From positions 1 through 54,580 of the forward strand of contig NZ_JACKSJ010000019.1 of NCBI RefSeq assembly GCF_025821665.1: DNA of 54,580 nucleotides, given 5' to 3'. The notes under the pieces were generated by a model. It ran no database searches. It was not told where the DNA came from and saw only the letters and a program-made list of their open reading frames with translations. Shown here one piece after another: positions 40,577 through 50,461 of this stretch; the first letter of the stretch is position 1; each line of letters begins with the position of its first letter. A program made the position numbers and the translations under genes. This DNA is from [Mycobacterium] manitobense. Its GTDB lineage: Bacteria > Actinomycetota > Actinomycetes > Mycobacteriales > Mycobacteriaceae.

Positions 40577-42100
40577 TCAGCCGAGCCGGCGCCTGCCGCG
40601 GGCGGCTGCTGCGCGGACCATGCCGAAGGCGAACCGGCTCCGTCGCCGCGAAACCGGATACCAGATCAGCTCTTTCTTCGGCGTCGGCATGCGCGGCGTC
40701 GTGATCGCCTGTGGCCGACAGTATTTGAGCACACCGGCAGCGCCGCCGTAGCGGGCGCCGACTCCGGAGTTCTTCCATCCGCCCATCGGCACCGCATAGG
40801 AGAAGACGTTGGACATCGCGTCGTTGATGTTGACCGCTCCGGCGTCGAGGCGGCGGGCGATGCGTTCACCGCGCTCGAGGTCGGCGGTCCACACCGTCGC
40901 CGACAGCCCGTAGGGCGAGTCGTTGGCCAGGCGGACGGCCTCGTCCTCGTCGGCGACCTTCATCACCGGCAGGGTCGGTCCGAACGTCTCTTCGGTCATG
41001 CACGCCATCGAGTGGTCGACGTCCACCAGCACGGTCGGTTCGAAGAAGGTGCCCACACCGGTCGGCTTGCCGCCGGTCAGCACCCGCGCGCCCGCGGCCA
41101 CCGCGGAGTCGACGTGGCGCGCCACGATGTCGCGCTGGGCCGCGGTGGCCAGTGCGCCCACATCGAAGCGGTATCCGCGGTCGTCCTCACCCTGACGCAG
41201 GCCGCTCACCGTCTGCGCGAGCCGGGAGACGAAGGCGTCGTACACCGGTGCCTCGACGTAGACGCGCTCGACCGAGACGCACACCTGCCCGGAGTTGAAC
41301 AGGCCGCCCCAGGCGATGCCGTTGGCCGCCCGTTCGAGGTCCGCGTCGGCCAGCACCACGGCGGGGTCCTTGCCGCCGAGCTCGAGGCTGAAGGGCAGCA
41401 GGCGCTCGGCACATGCGGCGGCGACCTTGCGTCCGGTCGCGGTCGAGCCGGTGAACTGGAGATAGTCGACGTTGTCGATCAGCGCGGCGCCGGTCTCGCC
41501 GAGTCCGGTGCACACGGCGAGCACCGGCGGCGCACCGACCTCGGCCCAGCCGCGGGCGAACTCGACGGCCGACAGCGGCGTCACCTCCGACGGCTTGAGC
41601 AGCACGGCGGCCCCTGCGGCCAGCGCGGGTATCACGTCCATCCCGGGCATCACGAACGGGAAGTTCCACGGCGTGATCACGCCGATGACCGGATACGGGC
41701 GGTACACCGTCGTGAGCTTCTTGGTGATGGTCAACGGGTTCAGCGACGCAGGCCGCTCGTCGGCGAGGAACCGCTCGGCGTGCCCGCCCCAGTAGTTCAG
41801 CGAGTCGGCCACACACGTCGGTTCGGCGCTCGCGTCCGCACGGGTCTTCCCGGTTTCGGACTGCAGCACGTCGGCGAGTCGCTCGGCGTTGTCGAGAACC
41901 CACTCCTGGAATGCGAGCAGCCAGCGTTTGCGCCCGCGCGGGCCCATCGCCTCCCACTCGGGTTGCGCCGCGCGCAGCTCGCGCGCCCGGGCGGCGACGG
42001 TCTCGGCGGAGTGGATCGGCACCGTGCCGACGGTTCGGCCGTTGGCCGGGTTGCGTACGTCGATGACGGCGACATCGGGCCGCGAAGCGAGATCGGTCAT
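40577..42100 (-). CDS. NAD(P)-dependent aldehyde dehydrogenase (succinate-semialdehyde dehydrogenase-like)
   Basis: 507 residues from ATG 42100. Catalytic Glu in LELGGKDPAVV and the nucleophilic Cys in FNSGQVCVSVERVY are visible, along with NFPFVMPG, the Asn of the oxyanion hole and the FTGSTATGRKVA coenzyme motif. It is a cytoplasmic tetramer-type ALDH; the closest named group appears to be succinate-semialdehyde dehydrogenase (GabD2-like), though the substrate cannot be fixed. A basic C-terminal extension of about 25 residues (rich in Arg) goes beyond the usual end of the family. The gene seems to be monocistronic. Confidence 0.85.
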   Translation of the reverse strand: MTDLASRPDVAVIDVRNPANGRTVGTVPIHSAETVAARARELRAAQPEWEAMGPRGRKRWLLAFQEWVLDNAERLADVLQSETGKTRADASAEPTCVADSLNYWGGHAERFLADERPASLNPLTITKKLTTVYRPYPVIGVITPWNFPFVMPGMDVIPALAAGAAVLLKPSEVTPLSAVEFARGWAEVGAPPVLAVCTGLGETGAALIDNVDYLQFTGSTATGRKVAAACAERLLPFSLELGGKDPAVVLADADLERAANGIAWGGLFNSGQVCVSVERVYVEAPVYDAFVSRLAQTVSGLRQGEDDRGYRFDVGALATAAQRDIVARHVDSAVAAGARVLTGGKPTGVGTFFEPTVLVDVDHSMACMTEETFGPTLPVMKVADEDEAVRLANDSPYGLSATVWTADLERGERIARRLDAGAVNINDAMSNVFSYAVPMGGWKNSGVGARYGGAAGVLKYCRPQAITTPRMPTPKKELIWYPVSRRRSRFAFGMVRAAAARGRRRLG

Positions 42101-42182
42101 GTGAAGAGCATCACACCGACGCCCGGCCGGCGACAGCCCATCCACTACGTCAGTTTTTCGCTGATTTCGCCCCCGCGATCTC

Positions 42183-43709
42183 TCAGTGCGCCTCATAGAG
42201 GATTCCGCGGCCGACCGCCTCCCGCACCACCGGCAGCGCGGCCGCCGCGAGTGCATCGGCCTCGACGCCGTGAAACGCGGCCAGCAGCTCGATCAGCGTG
42301 CCCAGCGGCACCTCGCCGCGACAGCCCGCCAGCAGTGCCCGGGACACCTCGTCGACCCCGAGGACCGCGGCGGGCCCGCCGGGTCTGCGCACCGCGGCGC
42401 CGACCACCTGCCAGCCGTCGGCGCCGGGCAGTGAGTGCTCCTCCAGCAGCACCGGCGCCGTGGTGAGCCGGGCCGCCAGCAGCTGCTCGTCGGTGGTGTG
42501 GTGCAGGTACTCGCGGCGTGCGAAGAACGCCTCGACCTCGGGGCCGGTGAGAGCCTCGTCGGCGCCGGTGATCTCCTCGAGCACGTGGTCGGGCGGGCGG
42601 CGCTCACCGGCCCGCGGCGCCCGCAGCGTGATCATGCCCATGCCGATCCCGGCGATGCCCTGGTCGCCGAACCAGTCCAGCCACTGACCGCCGCGGCGCG
42701 CCGCCTCCTCGGGCAGCTCCCCCGCATCCGAGGTCCACAGCGAGACGTAACTGACCGGGTCGGCGAATTCCCGCTGCACCACCCAGGCGTGCAGGCCGGT
42801 GCCGGCCAGCCACCCGCGCACCCGGTCGCGCCACGCCCCGTCCCCGCCGCCGTCACGCACGATCCAGTTGGCCATGATCTGCGCGGTGCCGCCCGGCTCG
42901 AGGTGGTCACCGGCCTGTTCGACGAGCGTGCGGCACAACGCGTCGCCGGCCATCCCGGAGTCGCGGTACTGGTAGTCCAGCGCCCCGGCGCCCACCACGA
43001 ACGGCGGATTCGACACGATCAGGTCGAAGCGCTCACCGGCCACCGGTTCGAACATGCTGCCCTGCCGCAGATCCCACGACACGCCGTTGAGGCGCGCGGT
43101 CGCCGCGGCCAGCGCGAGCGCCCGCGCGTTCGTGTCGGTGGCGACGACGGCGTCACAGTGCGCGTCGAGGTGCAGTGCCTGGATGCCGCAGCCGGTGCCG
43201 AGATCGAGAGCCCGCCCGACGGGTGTGCGGATCACCGCGTGGGCCAGCGAGACCGACGCGCCGCCGATGCCGAGGACGTGATCGCGGCGCACCGGTCCCG
43301 GGCGCACCGCCGCATCCAGATCCGAGATCACCAGCAAGTCGCGGGCGCCGTCACCGTGCGGCCGGATGTCCAGTGCGGCGCGCAGGGCTCCGTGCGGCGT
43401 GGACTCGAGCACGCCGGCGGCGACCATCGCATCGACGCCGGCGGTGGGCAGCGCGAGCGCGACGCGGTCGGGGGGTTCGTCGGCGCCGAGCAGGAACAGC
43501 CGCACCAGCACGGCGAGTGGTTGCCGGTCCGGCGCGGCCCGGTCGGTGGCGCGCAGCGCCGACCACCACTGTCCCCTGCTGAACGCCGCGCCCGCATCGG
43601 CGCCAAGCAGGTCGGTCACCCCGTCGGTGGTGTACTCCGCCGCCCGCATGTCGGCCGCGAGGGCATCGACGACAGCGGTGTCGCGCAGCGGGGCGGAGGG
43701 CCCCGTCAA
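42183..43709 (-). CDS. PrmC/HemK-like SAM-dependent methyltransferase (DUF7059 type)
   Basis: 508 residues, taking the TTG at 43709 as start: it overlaps the SRAP-gene stop as TTGA, the frame is open there and no better start lies near. An N-terminal helical domain (about 1-130) is followed by a methyltransferase domain with ALDLGTGCGIQALHL and the signature SNPPFVVG (NPPF/Y, typical of enzymes acting on amide or amine nitrogen of Gln or nucleobases). A C-terminal winged-helix-like part follows. The target may be a protein glutamine or rRNA base, but this is not known. Coupled with the SRAP gene, it may be part of a DNA-damage or translation-repair unit. Confidence 0.78.
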   Translation of the reverse strand: MTGPSAPLRDTAVVDALAADMRAAEYTTDGVTDLLGADAGAAFSRGQWWSALRATDRAAPDRQPLAVLVRLFLLGADEPPDRVALALPTAGVDAMVAAGVLESTPHGALRAALDIRPHGDGARDLLVISDLDAAVRPGPVRRDHVLGIGGASVSLAHAVIRTPVGRALDLGTGCGIQALHLDAHCDAVVATDTNARALALAAATARLNGVSWDLRQGSMFEPVAGERFDLIVSNPPFVVGAGALDYQYRDSGMAGDALCRTLVEQAGDHLEPGGTAQIMANWIVRDGGGDGAWRDRVRGWLAGTGLHAWVVQREFADPVSYVSLWTSDAGELPEEAARRGGQWLDWFGDQGIAGIGMGMITLRAPRAGERRPPDHVLEEITGADEALTGPEVEAFFARREYLHHTTDEQLLAARLTTAPVLLEEHSLPGADGWQVVGAAVRRPGGPAAVLGVDEVSRALLAGCRGEVPLGTLIELLAAFHGVEADALAAAALPVVREAVGRGILYEAH

Positions 43710-44458
43710 AGCAGCGTCGCCTGCTCGGGTTCGGGCTTGGCGGGTTCGATCAGCTCCGGGCCGTTGTTTCGGACGCTGTTCACCAGCCGGGACACCTCCC
43801 GGATCTCGATGCGGTCGAGGTCGCCGTGGCCGCGCAGCAGCCCCTCGTCGACCGCGGCGTCGGGGTCGAGCCAGCGGTCCCAGTCGGCGCGGCTGATCGT
43901 CAGCGGCATCCGGTCGTGGATCTCGGCCAGCGGGCCTGCCGCGTCGGTGGTGATGATCGTGCAGCTGAGAAGGGGCGGTGCGTCCTCGGGCGCCTCCTTC
44001 GGCCGCCAGGTGGACCACAGTCCCGCCATGTACAGCAGCTCCCCGTCGCCGCCGTACATGTAGAACGGCGTCTTCGCGCCCTTCTCGCCCCGCCACTCGT
44101 ACCAGCCGTCCATCGGCACCAGGCAACGCTTGTTCTTCGCCGAGTTGCGGAACGCCGGCGAACTGGTCACCTTCTCCGACCGTGCGTTGATCAGCAGCGG
44201 GCCCTTGTTGTCGGGGGCGCCGTCCTCGGTGGTCTTCACCCATGGCGGGATCAGGCCCCACCGCATCAGGCGCACGCGCCGTGTCGACTCGTCCTCGGGG
44301 TCGGTGTGCCGCTTGACGACGGTGCTGATGGTGGTGGTCGGCGCGACGTTGAAGTTCGGGCCGCCCGTGTCCTTGGCCGCCGACGTGGCCTCGTCGATCG
44401 CCTCGATCTTCTGGGCCAGCAGCGCGGGATCGGTGGTCACGGCGAATCGTCCACACAT
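43706..44458 (-). CDS. SRAP (HMCES/YedK) abasic-site crosslinking protein
   Basis: 250 residues from ATG 44458. Cys2 in MCGRFAV is the catalytic residue exposed after removal of Met1; NFNVAPTT, the Glu of GWYEWRG and the His of EIHDRMPL complete the active site. SRAP proteins form a stable thiazolidine link to abasic sites in single-stranded DNA and protect forks. It matches Rv3226c. The protein is longer than YedK by an acidic C-terminal tail (EPAKPEPEQATLL). It overlaps the downstream methyltransferase gene (TTGA) and is divergent from aroA. Confidence 0.92.
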   Translation of the reverse strand: MCGRFAVTTDPALLAQKIEAIDEATSAAKDTGGPNFNVAPTTTISTVVKRHTDPEDESTRRVRLMRWGLIPPWVKTTEDGAPDNKGPLLINARSEKVTSSPAFRNSAKNKRCLVPMDGWYEWRGEKGAKTPFYMYGGDGELLYMAGLWSTWRPKEAPEDAPPLLSCTIITTDAAGPLAEIHDRMPLTISRADWDRWLDPDAAVDEGLLRGHGDLDRIEIREVSRLVNSVRNNGPELIEPAKPEPEQATLL

Positions 44459-44572
44459 GCCTTCGATACTGGCAGAAGACGCCGACAGCAGGGCCGGCAG
44501 AACGGGATCCGCGCCGCGATGGTCCGGGTGAGCCTTTGGCCGCCGGTCACCGACAGGGCAGGATGGTGAGTC

Positions 44573-45880
44573 GTGAGCAACTGGCCGGCACCGTCGACGC
44601 CCAGCCCGGTCCATGCGACGGTCACCGTTCCGGGCTCGAAGTCCCTGACCAACCGCGCACTGCTGCTGGCCGCGCTGGCCACCCCGCAGGGTTCGTCGAC
44701 GATCAGCGGCGCGCTGCGCAGCCGCGACACCGACCTGATGATCGGCGCGCTGCAGACCCTCGGCGTCACGGTGGAGCCGGTCGGCGGTGACCTCACCGAG
44801 CTGGTCGTCGGCGGGGCAATCGCGCCCGCCGCCGGAGCGCGAGTGGACTGCGGCCTGGCCGGCACCGTGCTGCGTTTCGTGCCCCCACTCGCGGCGCTGG
44901 GCACGCAGACGGTCACGTTCGACGGCGACGAACAGGCTCGCGCCCGGCCGATCGCCCCGCTGCTCGACGGGCTGCGCGCCCTCGGTGTCGGGGTCGACGG
45001 CGACGGCCTGCCGTTCCAGGTGTCGGGCGGTGGTTCGGTGGCCGGCGGCACGGTGGAGATCGACGCGTCGGCGTCGTCGCAGTTCGTCTCGGGGTTGCTG
45101 CTGTCGGGCGCGGCGTTCACCGACGGCCTGACCGTCGTGCACACCGGTGAGTCGGTGCCGTCGGCGCCCCACATCGGGATGACGGTGGCGATGCTGCGTG
45201 ACGCCGGGGTGGAGGTCGACGACACCGAGCGGTTGCGCTGGCGGGTGCGGCCGGGACCGGTCGCCGCACGGCGGTGGGTCATCGAGCCGGACCTGTCGAA
45301 TGCTGTCCCGTTCCTGTCGGCCGCGGTGGTCAGCGGCGGCGCCGTGCGCGTGACGGGGTGGCCGCAGTTCAGCATCCAGCCGGCAGGCGTCATCCTGGCG
45401 ATCCTGCAGAAGCTCGGGGCGACGGTCCGCCACGGCGATGCCTATCTGGAGGTGCAGGGCGGCAGCCAGTTCGGCGGGTTCGAGGTGGACCTGCACGAGG
45501 TCGGCGAACTGACCCCCACGATGGCCGCGCTGGCGGCGCTGGCCACCCCCGGCTCGGAGTCGCGGCTTCGCGGCGTCGCCCACCTGCGCGGCCACGAGAC
45601 CGACCGGTTGGCGGCGTTGTCGAACGAGATCAACGGCCTCGGCGGGCGGTGCGAGGAGACCGACGACGGCCTGGTGATCACGGCCGTGCCGCTGCACGGC
45701 GGCACCTGGCACTCCTATGCCGACCACCGGATGGCGATGGCGGGCGCCATCGTCGGTCTGCGCACACCGGGCGTGGAGGTGGAGGACATCGCCACCACCG
45801 CCAAGACGCTGCCGGAGTTCCCGCAGCTGTGGGCGGACATGCTGGCCGGCCAGACCATCGGGCCCGAGGCAGGTAGTTGA
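44573..45880 (+). CDS. aroA: 3-phosphoshikimate 1-carboxyvinyltransferase (EPSP synthase)
   Basis: 435 residues from GTG 44573. The PEP/shikimate-binding sequences are present: [13 protein letters not shown] near the start, [19 protein letters not shown] and a C-terminal [10 protein letters not shown]. Phosphoshikimate and PEP give EPSP in the chorismate pathway. It is the biosynthetic counterpart of the catabolic shikimate island 12 kb away. The stop overlaps the TTG start of rsgA (TTGA). Length and motifs are standard; the class I/II (glyphosate) question is not resolved by eye. Confidence 0.95.
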   Translation: MSNWPAPSTPSPVHATVTVPGSKSLTNRALLLAALATPQGSSTISGALRSRDTDLMIGALQTLGVTVEPVGGDLTELVVGGAIAPAAGARVDCGLAGTVLRFVPPLAALGTQTVTFDGDEQARARPIAPLLDGLRALGVGVDGDGLPFQVSGGGSVAGGTVEIDASASSQFVSGLLLSGAAFTDGLTVVHTGESVPSAPHIGMTVAMLRDAGVEVDDTERLRWRVRPGPVAARRWVIEPDLSNAVPFLSAAVVSGGAVRVTGWPQFSIQPAGVILAILQKLGATVRHGDAYLEVQGGSQFGGFEVDLHEVGELTPTMAALAALATPGSESRLRGVAHLRGHETDRLAALSNEINGLGGRCEETDDGLVITAVPLHGGTWHSYADHRMAMAGAIVGLRTPGVEVEDIATTAKTLPEFPQLWADMLAGQTIGPEAGS

Positions 45881-46857
45881 GCCCTCGCGAGTACGACGAG
45901 TCCGACGTCCGGATCAGACCGGGTCGGGGCTCGCGACCGCGGACGAAGACCCGCCCGGACCACGCCGATGCGCGCAACGCGATGGTGGTGACCGTCGACC
46001 GCGGCCGATGGGGCTGCGCGCTCGACGGCGATCCGGACCGCACCGTGACCGCGATGCGGGCACGCGAACTGGGCCGGACCCCGATCGTCGTCGGCGACGA
46101 CGTGGACGTGGTGGGCGACCTGAGCGGGCGGCCCGACAGCCTGGCCCGCATCGTCCGCCGCAGCGAACGCCGAACAGTGTTGCGTCGCACCGCCGATGAC
46201 ACCGACCCGACCGAGCGGGTGGTGGTCGCCAACGCCGACCAGCTGCTCGTGGTGGTGGCGCTGGCCGATCCGCCGCCGCGCACCGGCTTCGTCGAGCGGT
46301 CGCTGATCGCCGCGTACGCCGGCGGCCTGCGGCCGATCCTCTGCCTGACCAAGTCCGACCTCGCGCCGCCGGAGCCGTTCGCCGCCCAGTTCGCCGGGCT
46401 GGACCTCACCGTCGTGACCGCCGGTCGTGACGATCCGCTCGACGTCGTCGCTCCCCTGCTGACCGGCGCGGTCACCGTGCTGCTCGGCCACTCCGGGGTC
46501 GGCAAGTCGACGCTGGTGAATCGACTGGTGCCGGACGCGCACCGGGCGATCGGCGTGGTGTCCGGCGTCGGGAAGGGCAGACACACCTCGACCCAGTCGA
46601 TCGCGTTGCCGCTGGCCGAATCCGGCTGGGTGGTCGACACCCCCGGGGTGCGCTCGTTCGGCCTGGCGCACATTGCGCCCGAAGACGTGCTGCTGGCGTT
46701 CGCCGACCTGGCCGAGGCCATCGCCGACTGCCCCCGTGGGTGCCGCCACATGGGTCCGCCCGCCGACCCCGGGTGCGCACTGGACGCCCTGACCGGCCCG
46801 GCCGCCGACCGGGTGAGCGCGGCGCGCCGTCTGCTCGCCGCCCTCAAGGACGCCTGA
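45877..46857 (+). CDS. rsgA: Ribosome small-subunit-dependent GTPase RsgA
   Basis: 326 residues from TTG 45877, chosen because it overlaps the aroA stop (TTGA). The circularly permuted GTPase motifs occur in the order G4 (TKSDL), G1 (GHSGVGKST), G3 (DTPG), characteristic of RsgA/YjeQ. An N-terminal OB-fold region ([15 protein letters not shown] onward) and a C-terminal zinc motif with CPRGCRH and a later Cys are present. It promotes late 30S subunit maturation. It forms an operon with aroA, as at Rv3227-Rv3228. Confidence 0.93.
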   Translation: MSPREYDESDVRIRPGRGSRPRTKTRPDHADARNAMVVTVDRGRWGCALDGDPDRTVTAMRARELGRTPIVVGDDVDVVGDLSGRPDSLARIVRRSERRTVLRRTADDTDPTERVVVANADQLLVVVALADPPPRTGFVERSLIAAYAGGLRPILCLTKSDLAPPEPFAAQFAGLDLTVVTAGRDDPLDVVAPLLTGAVTVLLGHSGVGKSTLVNRLVPDAHRAIGVVSGVGKGRHTSTQSIALPLAESGWVVDTPGVRSFGLAHIAPEDVLLAFADLAEAIADCPRGCRHMGPPADPGCALDALTGPAADRVSAARRLLAALKDA

Positions 46858-46985
46858 CCCAGTTCGGAACCGGGGGATTCACAGCGTGCTGACAGCCCGG
46901 TGACGGATGCCCGGCGGTGTGTGCGCGGTTGCCTCAGTGGGCACCCCGTCAGCAGACCTTGACCCGATCCTGAGGAGATCCTCCT
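46858..46985. other. Intergenic region between rsgA and the aldo/keto reductase gene
   Basis: 128 bases with no gene. The ribosome binding region reads GAGGA-GA-TCCTC, a small inverted repeat just before GTG 46986; the loop is too tight for an RNA hairpin but it could be a protein site. Confidence 0.3.
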
Positions 46986-47834
46986 GTGAGTACTGTTCCC
47001 ACCATCTCGCTGAACAACGGCACGCACATCCCGCAGCTGGGCTTCGGGGTGTACCAGATCGAACCGGACGAGACCGCAGGCGCGGTCCGCACCGCGCTGG
47101 AGATCGGCTACCGGCACATCGACACCGCGGAGATGTACCAGAACGAGCGGGGCGTCGGGCAGGGCGTCCGCGATTCCGGCATCGACCGCAGCGAGGTGTA
47201 CATCACCAGCAAGCTGAACAACGGCTTCCACCGGCCCGACGACGCGCGCCGCGCCTTCGACGGCACGCTGGAGGCGCTGGGCTTCGACTACGTCGACCTG
47301 TTCCTCATCCACTGGCCGTTGCCGACCCTCTACGACGGTGACTACGTGTCGACCTGGCAGACCCTCGAGGAGTTCAAGAAGGATGGCCGCGCGCGCAGCA
47401 TCGGGGTGTCGAACTTCCAGATCGACCATCTCGAACGGCTTGCGCGGGAGACCGACACGACTCCGGTCGTCAACCAGATCGAGGTGCATCCGTACTTCAC
47501 CAACGACGCGGTGCGGGCGTACGGCAACGAGCACCACATCGCGACCGAGGCATGGTCGCCCATCGCGCAGGGCAAGGTGCTCGACGACCCGGTGGTCACG
47601 CGGATCGCCGAGGCGACGGGCAGGACGCCGGCCCAGGTGGTGCTGCGCTGGCACATCCAGCGCGGCGACATCGTGTTCCCGAAATCGGTGACGCCCGAAC
47701 GCATCGAGCAGAACTTCGCGCTGTTCGACTTCGAACTGGGCGAGGCCGACGTCGATGCGCTGAGCGCGCTCGACAACGGCGAGGACGGGCGGCTGGGCCC
47801 GAACCCGAGCGAATTCGATTACGTGCCGGACTGA
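46986..47834 (+). CDS. Aldo/keto reductase (2,5-diketo-D-gluconate reductase-like)
   Basis: 282 residues from GTG 46986 with GAGGAG upstream. The AKR tetrad is visible: Asp and Tyr in HIDTAEMYQNE, Lys in TSKLNN and His in LIHWPLP; the GVSNF and PKSVTPERIEQNF signatures also occur. It reduces aldehydes and ketones with NADPH. Mycobacterial relatives act on methylglyoxal-like and other small carbonyls, but the substrate is not known here. I do not recall this gene at the equivalent place in M. tuberculosis. It converges on desA3 with a strong hairpin between. Confidence 0.87.
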   Translation: MSTVPTISLNNGTHIPQLGFGVYQIEPDETAGAVRTALEIGYRHIDTAEMYQNERGVGQGVRDSGIDRSEVYITSKLNNGFHRPDDARRAFDGTLEALGFDYVDLFLIHWPLPTLYDGDYVSTWQTLEEFKKDGRARSIGVSNFQIDHLERLARETDTTPVVNQIEVHPYFTNDAVRAYGNEHHIATEAWSPIAQGKVLDDPVVTRIAEATGRTPAQVVLRWHIQRGDIVFPKSVTPERIEQNFALFDFELGEADVDALSALDNGEDGRLGPNPSEFDYVPD

Positions 47835-47863
47835 CCGGGCCCGCCCGGAGCCGCGCACACACG

Positions 47864-47921
47864 ACGAAACTGCGGGGAGGTCGACGATTCACTCGGAATC
47901 GCGATCTCCCCGCAGTCTCGT
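47864..47921. terminator. Long hairpin between aldo/keto reductase and desA3 (bidirectional terminator)
   Basis: A 16-base arm (47864-47879) pairs with 47906-47921 with one mismatch, including an uninterrupted 11-bp ACTGCGGGGAG/CTCCCCGCAGT. The loop holds a further 6-bp stem CGATTC/GAATCG. Located between convergent stops, it is very likely a two-way terminator; there is no long T-run. Confidence 0.75.
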
Positions 47922-47935
47922 TGACGTGAGGTAGG

Positions 47936-49219
47936 TCAGGCGGCCTGTCGGGCCTCGGCCTCGACGGCCTTCGCTGCGCGCCTGTCGCGCCGCCACGACC
48001 GCACGGTCGCGATGGCGGTCTTCAGCCCGCGACGACGCCCGGTCTCGGGATCCGTTCCGGCGAAACCGGATTCGAGCTCGGTGAACATCCGCTCGCTGCG
48101 GGTCTCTGGAGCGTTGTCGGCGGTGTCGCGCAGGTACTTGTCCGGCAGCGACAGCTTGGCGATGGTGCGCCACGTCTTGCCGTACTGCACCAGGAACGAA
48201 CCCGTGGTGTAGGGCAGGTCGTACTTGTCGCAGATCTCCTTCACGCGGATCGAGATCTCGTGCAACCGGTTGCTCGGCAGGTCCGGGTACAGGTGGTGCT
48301 CGATCTGGTGGCAGAGGTTGCCGCTCATGAAGCGCAGCACCGGGCCGTTCTCGAAGTTGGCACTGCCCAGCATCTGGCGCAGGTACCACTGACCCTTGGT
48401 CTCGCCGACCATGTCGGTCTTGGTGAACTTCTCTGCGCCGTCGGGGAAGTGGCCGCAGAAGATCACGGCATTCGACCAGACGTTGCGGATCACGTTCGCC
48501 ACCGCATTCGCCGTCAGCGTCGACCGGTAGGTCGCGCCGGGCGACAGCGAGGTCAGCGCCGGGTAGGCGACGTAGTCCTTGGCCAGCTGGGCGCCCGCCT
48601 TGACGGCGAACTCCCGCGCCCGGATCTTGCTCTCGTCCCGGTCGTCGCGGCCCTTGTAGATCTTGCCGAGCTCGACGTGCTGCAGACCGACGCCCCACTC
48701 GAAACCGAGCGCGAGGATGGTGTTGTACAGCACGTTGCCGAGGTTGAACGGCTTCCACTTCGCATCCCGGGTGACGCGCAGCAGGCCGTAGCCCACATCG
48801 TCGTCCATGCCGAGGATGTTGGTGTACTTGTGATGCATGAAGTTGTGGGTGAACCGCCAATGCTTGGAGGCCCCGCCCATATCCCACTCCCACGTCGACG
48901 AGTGGATCTCCGGATCGTTCATCCAGTCCCACTGGCCGTGCATGACGTTGTGGCCGATCTCCATGTTCTCGATGATCTTGGCCACGCCCAGGGCGGCGGT
49001 GCCGGCCCACCAGGCGGAACGCTTCGAACTCGCGGCCAGCGTCAGGCGGGCGGCCACTTCGAGGGCGCGCTGCGCGGCGATGGTGCGCCGGATGTAGCGC
49101 GAGTCGCGCTCACCCCGGGAGTCTTCGATGTCCTGTCGGATCGTGTCGAGCTCGAGAGCCAGATTGTCTATGTCGGCTTCGGTCAGGTGCGCGAATGCCG
49201 GTACGTCCGTGATTGCCAT
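47936..49219 (-). CDS. desA3: Acyl-CoA delta-9 desaturase DesA3
   Basis: 427 residues from ATG 49219, preceded by AAAGGAGG. The three histidine boxes of membrane fatty-acid desaturases are present: GHNVMHGQ, HNFMHHKYTN and CHQIEHHLYP. DesA3 introduces a double bond in stearoyl-CoA to make oleoyl-CoA and is fed electrons by the reductase encoded just upstream. The C-terminus ends in Gln-Ala-Ala; DesA3 from other mycobacteria carries a C-terminal Leu-Ala-Ala degradation signal, so the tail is similar but not identical. Its own promoter contains two palindromic operator-like sites shared with the reductase gene. Confidence 0.93.
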   Translation of the reverse strand: MAITDVPAFAHLTEADIDNLALELDTIRQDIEDSRGERDSRYIRRTIAAQRALEVAARLTLAASSKRSAWWAGTAALGVAKIIENMEIGHNVMHGQWDWMNDPEIHSSTWEWDMGGASKHWRFTHNFMHHKYTNILGMDDDVGYGLLRVTRDAKWKPFNLGNVLYNTILALGFEWGVGLQHVELGKIYKGRDDRDESKIRAREFAVKAGAQLAKDYVAYPALTSLSPGATYRSTLTANAVANVIRNVWSNAVIFCGHFPDGAEKFTKTDMVGETKGQWYLRQMLGSANFENGPVLRFMSGNLCHQIEHHLYPDLPSNRLHEISIRVKEICDKYDLPYTTGSFLVQYGKTWRTIAKLSLPDKYLRDTADNAPETRSERMFTELESGFAGTDPETGRRRGLKTAIATVRSWRRDRRAAKAVEAEARQAA

Positions 49220-49242
49220 CGTGTGCCTCCTTTCGTGGTACC

Positions 49243-49275
49243 TACGCTAGCGTAACCTACGATCCCGTAGGTTAC
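49243..49275 (-). promoter_or_regulatory. Double TACG-N4-CGTA operator in the desA3 promoter
   Basis: Site A is the 12-bp palindrome TACGCTAGCGTA (49243-49254), overlapping the probable -10 TAGCGT (minus strand, 49244-49249). Site B is the exact inverted repeat GTAACCTACG-ATCC-CGTAGGTTAC (49252-49275). Their TACG-N4-CGTA cores are 15 bp apart centre to centre. The same arrangement stands before the reductase gene. Confidence 0.8.
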
Positions 49276-49288
49276 CAGCCAGTAACGA

Positions 49289-50455
49289 CTAAACGTCCAG
49301 TGTGCAGTCGCCGGATGCCGCGGAGATGCACGTCTGCACCCGGGTACCCGGCTCGTGCTCGACGCCGGTGCGCAGGTCGCGGACATATCCGTCGACCAGG
49401 CCGACGACGCAGGACTGACAGATGCCCATCCGGCAGCCGAACGGCATCTGGATCCCGGCCTTCTCCCCCGCGTCCATCAGCGACGTCGCGGCGTCCACCC
49501 GGACGGTCTTCCCGCTGCGGGCGAAGGCCACCGAGCCGCCGTCACCGTGCACCGCGGTGCGCACCGCCGCGAACCGCTCCAGGTGCAGCCGGTCGTCGAC
49601 GCCCGCGGCCGACCACATCTTCTCGGCGTCGCTGAGCATGCCCTCCGGTCCGCAGGCCCATGTCTGGCGGTCACGCCAGTCGGGCACCTCGTCGGACAGC
49701 CGACCCAGGTCCAGCCGGCCCTGCGTGCGGGTGGCCCGCAACGTCAGCCGGTACCCCGGATGGGTGCGCTGCAGCTCGGCCAGTTCCGCGCCGAACAACA
49801 CGTCGGCCTCGGTGGGGGCGGAGTGCAGGTGGACGACGTCGGTGATCTGATCGCGGCGGGCCAGCGTCCGCAGCATCGACATCACCGGCGTGACGCCGGA
49901 GCCGCCGGTGATGAACAACACCGACGCCGGCGCCGGGTCGGGCATCACGAAGTTGCCCTGCGGCGCGGCCAGTCGCACGATCGTGCCCGGCGCCACCCCG
50001 CCGACGAGGTGTGTCGACAGGAACCCCTCGGGCATCGCTTTGACGGTGATGGTGATGATCTTCCCGGAGCGGCCCGCGATCGCCGGCTTGCCGGCCCCGG
50101 TGACCGGGCTCGACGTCAGCGAGTACGAGCGCCACCGCCAGCGACCGTCGACGAGCAGCCCGATGCCGATGTACTGCCCGGGCTGGTAGTCGAAGGAGAA
50201 GCCCCAACCGGGCTTGATGACCAGGGTGGCGGAGTCCTCGGTCTCCCGGCGGACCTCGAGCACCCGGCCGCGCAGCTCGCGGGCCGACCACAGCGGATTC
50301 GCCAACTGCAGATAATCGTCCGGCAGCAGCGGCGTGGTGATGCGTCCGACGAGCTTGCGCAACGCGTGGAGTCCGGGGTGCCGTTCGGCGCCGACGACCT
50401 CGGGGCGCACCGTGTCGGCGCCTTTGGCCGCGACCTTGATCGTGTTCTTGGCCAT
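49289..50455 (-). CDS. Ferredoxin reductase with fused [2Fe-2S] domain, DesA3 partner
   Basis: 388 residues from ATG 50455. Residues about 55-160 form the FAD-binding part (RSYSLTS motif), followed by an NAD(P)-binding part with [13 protein letters not shown] and CGPEGM, and a C-terminal plant-type [2Fe-2S] ferredoxin domain with [10 protein letters not shown] and a final Cys in VQTCIS. It is the Rv3230c type, which transfers electrons from NADPH to DesA3. The TACCGT hexamer (minus strand 50463-50468), seven bases before the ATG, suggests a leaderless message and lies within an operator palindrome. It precedes desA3 by 69 bases in the same direction. Confidence 0.92.
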   Translation of the reverse strand: MAKNTIKVAAKGADTVRPEVVGAERHPGLHALRKLVGRITTPLLPDDYLQLANPLWSARELRGRVLEVRRETEDSATLVIKPGWGFSFDYQPGQYIGIGLLVDGRWRWRSYSLTSSPVTGAGKPAIAGRSGKIITITVKAMPEGFLSTHLVGGVAPGTIVRLAAPQGNFVMPDPAPASVLFITGGSGVTPVMSMLRTLARRDQITDVVHLHSAPTEADVLFGAELAELQRTHPGYRLTLRATRTQGRLDLGRLSDEVPDWRDRQTWACGPEGMLSDAEKMWSAAGVDDRLHLERFAAVRTAVHGDGGSVAFARSGKTVRVDAATSLMDAGEKAGIQMPFGCRMGICQSCVVGLVDGYVRDLRTGVEHEPGTRVQTCISAASGDCTLDV

Positions 50456-50461
50456 GAAACC

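Noticed and set aside
46968..46999. RNA hairpin formed by GAGGA/TCCTC over the ribosome binding site of the aldo/keto reductase
   Set aside because: The loop would be only two bases, which is sterically impossible as drawn; at most it is a small protein site.
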